Origin: an uncultured Loktanella sp.
GTDB taxonomy: Bacteria; Pseudomonadota; Alphaproteobacteria; Rhodobacterales; Rhodobacteraceae
NCBI GenBank assembly: GCA_913061335.1
Contig: CAJXTP010000166.1
Coordinates: 1-6,738, forward strand
Length of the DNA stretch: 6,738 nt
Direction of reading: 5' to 3'
Made by a program: the position numbers and the translations under genes. The number at the start of each line of letters is the position of its first letter. Positions within the stretch are counted from its first letter, which is position 1. Shown here piece by piece: positions 1 through 5,190 of the stretch. The notes below the pieces were generated by a model. That model was not told where the DNA came from and ran no database searches. It saw nothing but the letters and a program-made list of their open reading frames with translations.

Positions 1-45
1 ACACCTCTCTATTCGTCGGCAGCGTCAGATGTGTATAAGAGACAG
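1..45 (+). other. Illumina Nextera i5 adapter and Tn5 mosaic end (non-genomic)
   Basis: This stretch is library adapter, not genome. Bases 1-4 (ACAC) match the end of the P5 arm, 5-12 (CTCTCTAT) match the Nextera i5 index known as S502/N502, 13-26 (TCGTCGGCAGCGTC) are the read-1 primer segment, and 27-45 (AGATGTGTATAAGAGACAG) are the 19-base Tn5 mosaic end. All parts are contiguous and in the right order. Genomic sequence therefore starts at 46, and anything translated through this segment is artificial. Confidence 0.98.
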
Positions 46-788
46 GTCTCCATGCCCGCAAGCGTTTCGGGGCTGTTGATCGTTATGGTGAAGTCAGCGG
101 CCTTCTGGTCTTTGAAAATATCACCGCCAAAAGACCAGATATAGGGGAAGACGGCATAGGTTACGGCGAACGCCCCGCGCTGGCCGATCTGCGAGATTCC
201 GTATGTCTTCGGTTGGTCGTTTAGCATCTCGGCGCTGACGCTCAACTCCTCCCAAGTCTTGGGAACTTCCAGGCCCTTCTGGTCGTAAAGGTCGGCACGG
301 TAGTGCAAGAGCAAAAGGTTTGGATTAATCGGAATACCGGTCAATTTTCCGTCGCCGCCACAGGTCACGGCCTCGGCGGTCGCATCCCAGCAGACGGACT
401 CGTCAAAATCATAGATATCTTTGCTGAGCTTAAAACCGGGATCTATGTCCTGCAGTGGTTCCATGAACCCGCCCTTGTAGAACTCGACGAAGAATCCAGC
501 GTTCATGACCAGCAGATCAAAGGGGCTTTCGTCCGTCCGCACGGCGGCGCGCTGTTTTTCCAATGAACCGGCAAAGGGGTTTACGTCAAGTTCGACGGTG
601 TTTCCTGTGGTCTCTTCATAAAGCTCCACCACAGACTCAAAGCCCGGGAACCATGGGGATTGGTTGATGACGATAGTGATCGGGGCTACTTCGGCCATCG
701 CGGGGACCGCAAGAGCGGCGGTCATGACGGTTCCAGCCAAAAGTCCGACGGTGCGAAGTCGGTCACGCAAAAAGTTCTTCTTGATCAT
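46..788 (-). CDS. ABC transporter substrate-binding protein (family 1, sugar type), 3' end missing
   Basis: Periplasmic solute-binding component of an ABC importer, probably for a sugar or oligosaccharide. I place the start at 786-788 (MIKKNFLRDRL...) because a perfect AGGAGG lies six bases upstream; an upstream in-frame ATG at 843-845 would put 19 polar residues before the signal peptide and has no such site. Residues 1-32 form a classic Sec signal peptide: basic N-region, hydrophobic core LLAGTVMTAALAVPA, and cleavage after AMA. The mature part has family-1 features: the opening strand ITIVINQSPWFPGFESVVELYEE, the DLLVMNAGF segment, GIPINPNLLLLHYRADLYDQKGL near residues 151-172, and PKTWEEL near 176-182. 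About 247 genuine residues remain, against roughly 400-450 usual for the family. The gene is cut by the contig end. The apparent C-terminus CLLYTSDAADE is translated adapter. Substrate is inferred from context only. Confidence 0.88.
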
Positions 789-794
789 GGGTTT

Positions 795-800
795 CCTCCT
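795..800 (-). promoter_or_regulatory. Shine-Dalgarno site AGGAGG of the binding-protein gene
   Basis: A perfect AGGAGG on the minus strand, six bases before the ATG at 786-788. It decides the start in favour of the signal-peptide methionine rather than the upstream ATG at 843-845. Confidence 0.9.
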
Positions 801-895
801 AGAGAATTCCGACTCGGGGCTACTCTGCCCATCGGACTGCTCCACAAGGATGTCACATTCGATCCCATTCCTGAAATGATTGTTCTTTTGGCCTT

Positions 896-912
896 CATAG
901 CCATTGGCTATG
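896..912. repeat. Perfect inverted repeat CATAGCCA-T-TGGCTATG
   Basis: Eight-base arms around one central base, located just after the LysR stop codon and about 110 bases before the binding-protein start. As RNA it could fold as a six-base stem with a five-base loop, but no U-run follows on the minus strand, so an intrinsic terminator is unlikely. An operator controlling the binding-protein gene is the more natural reading. It directly abuts a second palindrome at 913-926. Confidence 0.5.
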
Positions 913-926
913 CAATCAATTGATTG
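913..926. repeat. Perfect 14-base palindrome CAATCAATTGATTG
   Basis: Uninterrupted seven-base half sites, overlapping the LysR stop codon (916-918) and touching the palindrome at 896-912. Overlap with coding sequence means part of the symmetry may be chance, but the tandem placement of two perfect dyads between regulator and transporter gene is suggestive of a binding site. Confidence 0.4.
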
Positions 927-1836
927 GGTCGTCTTTATGGATCGCTTTCAGCTTGCCGGTAACGAAATGCGCAGCCGGCGTCAGAAGATTGGGATTTCGA
1001 TAGATCAAACCGGCAACGCGCGACGTCACCAGGTCGGGGACATTGATCTCCACCAGACCCTCCCCCTCGGGGACCTGCATGAACGACCGAGTTGTGTAGA
1101 GCAACACGTCGTGCATGTGTGCCAAACTCAGCAGGAAAGACTGCGAGTCGGAAACGATTACTGGATCAGGTGGCGTTTCGCCGAGGCTGATGATCTTAGC
1201 ATTGAGTTTCCGGCAGACCAACGTGTGGGGCGGAGGCAGCGCCCATTCAGCAGCGAGCGCACGTTGCGTCGATATTTTTTCGCGCCCAGCAAGCGGATGC
1301 GCAGCGCGCCCAGTGACGACTAGGGCGTCACGGGTCAGGAATTCAAAACTGTGGGTCGCTCCACCACCAGAGAGAGGTTTTTCGGCCACAATGAAATCGA
1401 GTTCGCCGCCCTCCAATCGCTGCAATAGCTGTTCGTCGAAGCCGCCGGATATTGATATCTGAAGACCGGGACGCTCGACCAGAGCATTTGCCACGGCTTC
1501 CGGCAACTTGCGCCGCACCCAGGAAGGGCCGGCACCGATACGGACATTTCCTGCCGATCCGTCCCGCATTGCCTCGACCTCTTCGACAGCATCCGCAACC
1601 TGTGCTGCCACCAGCCGGGCATGACGCAATAGCCTGGCACCGATTGGAGTAACCTCGACACCATGTGCATTGCGCAGGAATAGTGGTGCTTTCAGCTGGT
1701 GTTCAAGTTGCTGTATTGCCTTGGAAAGGGTTGGTTGAGCGACATTGAGCGATGCCGCAGCCTTGGTAATATTTCTCAATTCCGCAGTCCTAAGAAAATA
1801 GGTCAGGAGCCGTAGATCTATTATCGGAGCTGCCAT
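916..1836 (-). CDS. LysR-family transcriptional regulator
   Basis: A 306-residue regulator of normal LysR length. The N-terminal winged helix-turn-helix spans about residues 7-66: LRLLTYFLRTAELRNITKAA, then the recognition region LNVAQPTLSKAIQQLEHQL, then PLFLRNAHGVEVTPIGARLL. A linker helix follows to about residue 90, and the periplasmic-binding-protein-like effector domain begins near residue 95 (AGNVRIGAGPSWVRRKLP). LysR proteins bind DNA as tetramers and respond to a small effector, here unknown. The gene lies between the formylglycine-generating enzyme and the binding-protein gene in the same orientation, so it may control the transporter downstream, the catabolic genes upstream, or both. 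Unlike many LysR genes it has no convincing divergently transcribed neighbour. The Shine-Dalgarno site before the chosen ATG is weak (GGAAACG, rather distant), so the exact start is less sure than the family. Confidence 0.93.
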   Translation of the reverse strand: MAAPIIDLRLLTYFLRTAELRNITKAAASLNVAQPTLSKAIQQLEHQLKAPLFLRNAHGVEVTPIGARLLRHARLVAAQVADAVEEVEAMRDGSAGNVRIGAGPSWVRRKLPEAVANALVERPGLQISISGGFDEQLLQRLEGGELDFIVAEKPLSGGGATHSFEFLTRDALVVTGRAAHPLAGREKISTQRALAAEWALPPPHTLVCRKLNAKIISLGETPPDPVIVSDSQSFLLSLAHMHDVLLYTTRSFMQVPEGEGLVEINVPDLVTSRVAGLIYRNPNLLTPAAHFVTGKLKAIHKDDPIN

Positions 1837-2167
1837 GTTGTTTTCGTTTCCGCGCTATCTGCTGAGTCGAATCTGTCCGCGGTCAGGGTTTTCTAGAGAA
1901 CTGAGCGCTTTTTGCTAACCAAGGTCCTAACTCATCATTGGTATATATTAGGCTGCAGCTTTCTGGTACTGCAAGCTTCGTTTCTGGATTGTCAGTTTCT
2001 CAATCTTTGAGGATCCGCGCCTCGGTTGATATGCACAAATTAACGCGACACCTCGCGCAAATTTCTAGTTTTGAGAGAGGGCCGATCCTCGAATTCTGCC
2101 ATGCTCAATGCAAAGCGGCGATAGGGCTAGATCGCAAGGACGATAACTTCCCAATAATTTCTGTGCC
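1837..2167. other. Intergenic region between LysR and the formylglycine-generating enzyme
   Basis: About 330 bases without a recognisable gene. It holds the likely LysR promoter (1945-1974) and otherwise only short open frames that match nothing I know. A plus-strand open frame starting at 1938 runs antisense into the end of the formylglycine-generating enzyme and has no Shine-Dalgarno site or recognisable motif. I see no clear terminator after the upstream gene. Confidence 0.6.
1945..1974 (-). promoter_or_regulatory. Candidate sigma-70 promoter for the LysR gene
   Basis: On the minus strand TTGCAG (1969-1974) is followed after 18 bases by TAATAT (1945-1950), both close to the -35 and -10 consensus. 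Transcription would start near 1938, giving a leader of about 100 bases before the LysR ATG. This is a pattern match only. Confidence 0.4.
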
Positions 2168-3058
2168 TTACGGCAAAAACGTTCGGGAACTATCGACATC
2201 AAACGCAATACGAAACCCGCAATTTGAGGTGCCATTGTCAGCCGGCCGCCCGGAACGGGCAGCGATCCGGTAACGCCAGCAGTAACTTGCATGACATAGG
2301 AATGACCCTCCCTTCAGGACGTGCTCGCGGTCGCGCCTTGCTTGCACATTACGGGTTTTCGCAGCCTTGCTGAGGGAGCGGATACGGAACGCGTCCGAGC
2401 ACCATTCCCAAACATTACCGGCCATATGATAGAGATCAAATGCGTTCGGCGGGAAACTGTGAGCAGGTGCTGTGCCGTAGTGCCCGTCTGCGCAGGTATT
2501 GGTATTCGGAAAATTGCCCTGCCAAATATTACACAGATTGGCGTTGTGATCATCGGGCTCTTCGTCACCCCACGGATACCGCGCGGTTTGTGCGCCGCCA
2601 CGGGCCGCGTGCTCCCATTCCGCCTCTGTGGGAAGGCGTCCTCCGACCCAATCCGCATAAGCGCGGGCGTCATTCAACGAAACCTGCACTACAGGATGAT
2701 AAGGCATTTCTGCCCAACCAGAGCCTTTTCCCAAAGGGGCGCTCCAGCAGGCATCGGGAACGGCGTTCCACCAAGGTAAATCCGGAAGCTGCGGTCCTCC
2801 GTTTGCCTCAAGCAAACCTCGAAAGACAAAGGACCAGCCCAGCCGTTCGGCATCTGTGACATAGCCAGTGTCTTGGGTAAATAATGAGAACTCTTCGAAT
2901 GTTGTAACAGTTTTCGACAGTCCAAAGGGTTTGAGTAAGGTCTTTCGAGGCGGGCCTTCACCATCCGATTTAATCTCAGGGCGTTCCGTGCCGATATGCG
3001 AGGGACCACCGGAAATCCAAGCGATGCTTTTAGACGATAACTTCGGGTTTTTGTTCAT
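2168..3058 (-). CDS. Formylglycine-generating enzyme (sulfatase-activating, FGE/SUMF1 family)
   Basis: Converts the cysteine of the sulfatase CxPxR motif to C-alpha-formylglycine using oxygen and copper, which is needed for type I sulfatases to work. The 296-residue protein has the full FGE fold: GGPSHIGTERP (about 17-27), HPVVQVSLNDARAYADW (121-137), GRLPTEAEWEHAARGG (140-155), NIWQGNFPNTNT (177-188), AGNVWEWCSD (213-222) and the C-terminal active-site segment KGGSFLCHASYCWRYRIAARS (249-269). The two catalytic cysteines, C255 and C260 in the CHxSYC motif, are both present, which separates true FGEs from other SUMF-fold proteins that lack them. No signal peptide is visible, so it should be cytoplasmic. 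No sulfatase gene is in the window, so its clients lie elsewhere. Next to a deoxyhexose pathway it points to sulfated fucan or rhamnose-rich polysaccharide use. The start ATG lacks a strong Shine-Dalgarno site but begins just before the family's conserved region, and I see no better alternative. Confidence 0.93.
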   Translation of the reverse strand: MNKNPKLSSKSIAWISGGPSHIGTERPEIKSDGEGPPRKTLLKPFGLSKTVTTFEEFSLFTQDTGYVTDAERLGWSFVFRGLLEANGGPQLPDLPWWNAVPDACWSAPLGKGSGWAEMPYHPVVQVSLNDARAYADWVGGRLPTEAEWEHAARGGAQTARYPWGDEEPDDHNANLCNIWQGNFPNTNTCADGHYGTAPAHSFPPNAFDLYHMAGNVWEWCSDAFRIRSLSKAAKTRNVQARRDREHVLKGGSFLCHASYCWRYRIAARSGRPADNGTSNCGFRIAFDVDSSRTFLP

Positions 3059-3099
3059 GAACGCGGTTTAACCCGAAACGGAATGGAACTCAAAGCGCC

Positions 3100-3137
3100 T
3101 CGGTTATGACAAGTGAATTCGGTTATGACAAGTGAAT
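3100..3137. repeat. Two tandem copies of a 19-base repeat before the formylglycine-generating enzyme gene
   Basis: TCGGTTATGACAAGTGAAT occurs twice, exact and head to tail, 42-79 bases upstream of the FGE start. Exact tandem duplication with no mismatch suggests either a recent duplication or a pair of regulator sites on one face of the DNA (19-base period). Confidence 0.85.
3103..3131 (-). promoter_or_regulatory. Candidate promoter built from the tandem repeat
   Basis: On the minus strand the upstream copy supplies TTGTCA (3126-3131) and the downstream copy supplies CATAAC (3103-3108), exactly 17 bases apart. This is a near-consensus -35 (five of six) and a weaker -10 (four of six), placing the transcript start near 3096, about 38 bases from the FGE ATG. 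It exists only because the repeat is duplicated. The same bases could instead be operator sites. Confidence 0.3.
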
Positions 3138-3296
3138 GCACATCATCTAGGCTATTGCAAAATATATGTATTATTGCGTTCATCAAAAATCACACAATCA
3201 GGGTCATGTCGCAAATTGACAATAACTAACATAAGATTGACTATCGAAATTTTTGAATGTTGTTAAAAATCAGCACCGTAGCACATATGTATTTAA

Positions 3297-3312
3297 CATA
3301 ATGACTATTATG
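3297..3312. repeat. Inverted repeat CATAAT-GACT-ATTATG
   Basis: Perfect six-base arms around a four-base centre in the AT-rich intergenic region. It lies four bases from a second dyad at 3316-3336. Either could be an operator; in AT-rich DNA a six-base arm may also be chance. Confidence 0.35.
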
Positions 3313-3315
3313 CGT

Positions 3316-3341
3316 TAGGTCAGTGTTTTTGACCTATTTTT
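3316..3341 (+). terminator. Possible intrinsic terminator (plus strand) or operator dyad
   Basis: TAGGTCA (3316-3322) and TGACCTA (3330-3336) form a perfect seven-base stem with a seven-base loop, followed on the plus strand by five T residues (3337-3341). The shape fits a weak factor-independent terminator for plus-strand transcription, but no plus-strand gene is visible before it. On the minus strand no T-run follows. The AGGTCA/TGACCT half sites could equally be a regulator site. Confidence 0.3.
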
Positions 3342-3537
3342 CAACTTTAGTCAATTTCTTTGGACCCCTGCCTCGTCACGAACGGCCCTTTGCCGACCTT
3401 TGCGACCTGCATGATGTTGCGATGCAGAGTCCCGAAAGCGGACATTCATTTGCGGCACAGTTTTTTGTGACCTTAGATCGGCTAAGCGGGACTTTGCACA
3501 CTATTGCTTGATTTGGGTCATTGATTTGGACGGCCCA

Positions 3538-3630
3538 GTCGCTTTTGATCCGCCGTTTCTAGCTTTTTATGACGTGTCGTTTGTCGCGGGCACTCATATT
3601 GTTGTGGATGGGCGCGCCGGTCTGGCCCGA
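3538..3630 (+). pseudogene. C-terminal relic of a short-chain dehydrogenase (SDR)
   Basis: The plus strand encodes FLAFYDVSFVAGTHIVVDG followed by RAGLARS. This matches, position for position, the SDR C-terminal signature VA-xxxx-FLASDxxSFVTGxxxxVDGG that closes the Rossmann-fold enzymes; the preceding VAFDPP aligns with the usual EVAxAVxFLA segment. No SDR nucleotide-binding motif, catalytic SYK residues or start codon can be found upstream on this strand, so only about 30 codons survive. The reading frame runs on into antisense of the mutarotase rather than meeting a stop codon. The FLASDD element has decayed to FLAFYD and the second glycine of VDGG is changed to arginine. Family assignment rests on a short motif and could be chance, but the spacing is exact. 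Confidence 0.5.
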
Positions 3631-3948
3631 TCAGTCCTGCATCCGCCAGACCCTTGGCAGCAGGAATGGAAAGTTCGTCGCCTCGTCGATTTCCACTTTC
3701 ATAATCGGCGCCATGAATTTGTCCCAGCGACGGTTGGCTTCGCCTTCGTTCATCCGCTCAATTGCAAGTTCCAGATCATCAGTTTCAAAATAGCCGATCA
3801 GCGTAAGACCATGGCGGAAAATTGAATAATTGCGAACACCAGCATCTTTCACTTCTGCGACGAGTTCGGGCCAGATCTCATCATGGCGTTTCGTGTATTC
3901 GTCCTCATATCCGGGGCGAAGTTCCAAAATCCAAGCATACTGTGACAC
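3631..3948 (-). CDS. L-rhamnose/L-fucose mutarotase (DUF718/RhaM family)
   Basis: Interconverts the alpha and beta anomers of a 6-deoxyhexose so that the correct anomer enters catabolism. From the GTG at 3946-3948 the protein has 105 residues, the normal length for the family (E. coli RhaM has 104). The family core EYTKRHDEIWPELVAEVKDAG contains Y18 and H22, which align with the catalytic Tyr18 and His22 of E. coli RhaM; NYSIFRHG and RRWDKFMAPIM follow as expected. The GTG start is chosen because AGGAG lies six bases before it and because starting at the upstream ATG (3979-3981) would add 11 residues not seen in the family. The gene is the last of the catabolic operon, 38 bases after the end of the FMN-dehydrogenase pseudogene. 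Relatives act on L-rhamnose or, in L-fuconate-type pathways, on L-fucose; the sequence alone does not decide. Confidence 0.9.
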   Translation of the reverse strand: MSQYAWILELRPGYEDEYTKRHDEIWPELVAEVKDAGVRNYSIFRHGLTLIGYFETDDLELAIERMNEGEANRRWDKFMAPIMKVEIDEATNFPFLLPRVWRMQD

Positions 3949-3954
3949 GTCGCT

Positions 3955-3959
3955 CTCCT
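3955..3959 (-). promoter_or_regulatory. Shine-Dalgarno site (AGGAG) of the mutarotase gene
   Basis: AAGGAGAG on the minus strand with AGGAG six bases before a GTG codon. It is the evidence for the non-ATG start of the mutarotase. Confidence 0.85.
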
Positions 3960-3986
3960 TCGTTGCAAAAAATAACTTCAATTCGC

Positions 3987-4323
3987 TTAATCTCTAAACT
4001 GGATGTTCTCACGGGTAAGTTGGTCAATCGATGTGCAGCCCATCGGTATCATGTGGCGCTCTGTACCTCACGCATCAAACTCAAAGCCCTGTCAACACCG
4101 CGCTGTCCTGCGGCGACCAACGGATAGAGATAGTAACGCCCAACTCCAACAGCTTTTGCACCTAACGATAGTGCCTTTAGAACATGGGTTCCACGCTGTA
4201 CGCCGCTACCCACAATCACGTCGATTTTGTCTCCAACCGAGGCAACAATTTCTGCGAATCACATGGTGAACCGGCAACATCCGGGTAGGTCATGTGTTGA
4301 TTCGTGTCCAAAGGTGCGGTCAT
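3987..4323 (-). pseudogene. FMN-dependent L-lactate/alpha-hydroxyacid dehydrogenase, internal deletion and frameshift
   Basis: A gene remnant retaining both ends. The start is intact: AAAGGA at 4330-4335, six bases before ATG (4321-4323), encoding MTAPLDTNQHMTYPDVAG. After this the frame hits a stop at 4216-4218. In another frame from about 4258 the C-terminal FMN-binding end of the LldD family appears: FAEIVASVGDKIDVI, then GVQRGTHVLKALSLGAKAVG, then VGRYYLYPLVAAGQRGV. That frame stops at 4049-4051, but the family's last segment MGCTSIDQLTRENIQFRD continues in the third frame to a TAA at 3987-3989; restoring one base at 4065-4066 joins the two. A full enzyme has roughly 360-390 residues; about 280 are missing, including the catalytic histidine and arginine. 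The phosphate-binding DGGIRRG has decayed to GSGVQRG. It sits 18 bases after the FAH hydrolase stop. An intact copy would oxidise the L-lactate released by that hydrolase to pyruvate. Confidence 0.85.
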
Positions 4324-4341
4324 GGTGGTTCCTTTCAAATA

Positions 4342-5190
4342 TCATTCCGGGTCGGCTATAACGTCCTGGCGTTGCCTGCCCAAGCCTTCGATACCCAGTT
4401 CAACCACATCACCGGGGCGCAGGTATTGCTGAGGTTTTTGCCCCATTCCAACGCCGGGAGGAGTACCGGTGGAAATAACGTCGCCGGGGTGAAGGCTCAT
4501 GAACTGGCTGAGGTAGGACACCACATGCGCCACGCCGTAGACCATGGTTTTGGTCGACCCATTTTGCATGGTCCTGCCGTTCACTGTCAGCCACATTGGC
4601 AGGTTCTGCGGATCAGAAACTTCGTCCTTTGTGACCAGCCACGGACCGATCTGGCCGTAATTGTCACAGGATTTGCCTTTGGTCCAATTGCCCGCTCTTT
4701 CCAGTTGAAAAGCGCGTTCAGACACATCGTTTGTCACGGCATAGCCCGCAACGTATTTCAGTGCATCAGATTCAGACACGTATTTCGCGCGCTTGCCGAT
4801 CACGACGGCCAGTTCCACTTCCCAATCGGTTTTTTCCGAACCGCGCGGGATGATGATCGGGTCATTGGGGCCGCAGATTGCGCTTGTAGCTTTCATGAAT
4901 ATCACCGGTTCCGGCGGCACATCCATACCGCTTTCTTCCGCGTGGTCTGCATAGTTCAGGCCGATGCAGATGAATTTGCCGGTTCCAGCAATGCAGGCGC
5001 CCAGCCGGGTGTCGGGGCCGACCAAAGGCAGGCTGTTCAAATCCGTCGACCGGATGGCTTTCAACCCGTTATCCGATAAGGTTTCGCCCGCAATATCGTT
5101 AACTATGCCGGACAGATCACGAATGTTGCCATCGGTGTCGATAATGCCCGGTTTTTCAGCGCCAGTTTCGCCAAATCTAAGAAGCTTCAC
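4342..5190 (-). CDS. FAH-family hydrolase, 2,4-diketo-3-deoxy-L-fuconate hydrolase type
   Basis: Cleaves a carbon-carbon bond in a beta-diketo acid; the closest functional type is the hydrolase that splits 2,4-diketo-3-deoxy-L-fuconate (or the rhamnonate equivalent) into pyruvate and L-lactate. From the GTG at 5188-5190 it has 282 residues, normal for this group, beginning (V)KLLRFGETGAEKPGIIDTDG as its relatives do. Family motifs are CIGLNYADHAEESG (75-88), PVIFMKATSAICGPND (95-110), DWEVELAVVIGK (122-133) and ISTGTPPGVGMG (239-250). E124, E126 and D155 (TNDVSER) fit the family's divalent-metal ligands. The GTG start has AAGGA seven bases upstream; an ATG at 5248-5250 would add 20 residues read from SDR-relic DNA. 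Related enzymes are acylpyruvases, and some are misnamed ureidoglycolate lyase; context with mutarotase, lactonase and lactate-dehydrogenase relic favours the deoxysugar role. Confidence 0.88.
   Translation of the reverse strand: MKLLRFGETGAEKPGIIDTDGNIRDLSGIVNDIAGETLSDNGLKAIRSTDLNSLPLVGPDTRLGACIAGTGKFICIGLNYADHAEESGMDVPPEPVIFMKATSAICGPNDPIIIPRGSEKTDWEVELAVVIGKRAKYVSESDALKYVAGYAVTNDVSERAFQLERAGNWTKGKSCDNYGQIGPWLVTKDEVSDPQNLPMWLTVNGRTMQNGSTKTMVYGVAHVVSYLSQFMSLHPGDVISTGTPPGVGMGQKPQQYLRPGDVVELGIEGLGRQRQDVIADPE

Larger units (their letters stand above)
3059..3537. other. AT-rich non-coding region upstream of the formylglycine-generating enzyme
   Basis: About 480 bases with no gene I can support. 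From the FGE start outward it contains a 19-base tandem direct repeat (3100-3137), a strongly AT-rich stretch (about 3138-3350) with two adjacent inverted repeats (3297-3336), then a stretch of more ordinary composition (about 3360-3520) that encodes nothing recognisable. The region ends at the plus-strand SDR relic. It probably holds the FGE promoter and the debris of a former gene. Confidence 0.6.

Noticed and set aside
27..45. Tn5 mosaic end read as a natural transposon terminus
   Set aside because: It is joined to the Nextera primer and index sequence, so it comes from library preparation, not from a mobile element in the genome.
904..1323. Plus-strand open frame of 139 residues
   Set aside because: Antisense to the LysR effector domain with no recognisable motif.
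1938..2273. Plus-strand open frame of 111 residues divergent from LysR
   Set aside because: A divergent target would fit LysR biology, but there is no Shine-Dalgarno site, the protein resembles nothing I know, and its end overlaps the FGE gene antisense.
2321..2859. Overlapping plus-strand open frames of 139-152 residues
   Set aside because: They lie antisense to the formylglycine-generating enzyme and show arginine- and proline-rich shadow composition without motifs.
3216..3221. Consensus -35 box TTGACA on the plus strand
   Set aside because: No acceptable -10 box lies at 16-18 bases, and the only plus-strand gene downstream is a relic.
3323..3511. Small plus-strand open frame of 62 residues in the AT-rich region
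   Set aside because: It begins inside the loop of the 3316-3336 hairpin, has no Shine-Dalgarno site, and has no recognisable feature.
4003..4269. Plus-strand open frame of 88 residues
   Set aside because: Antisense to the lactate-dehydrogenase pseudogene, whose minus-strand frames match LldD.
4294..5079. Long plus-strand open frame (261 residues)
   Set aside because: It is wholly antisense to the FAH hydrolase gene, is rich in histidine, arginine and phenylalanine, and has no family motif; the minus-strand frame carries all FAH motifs.
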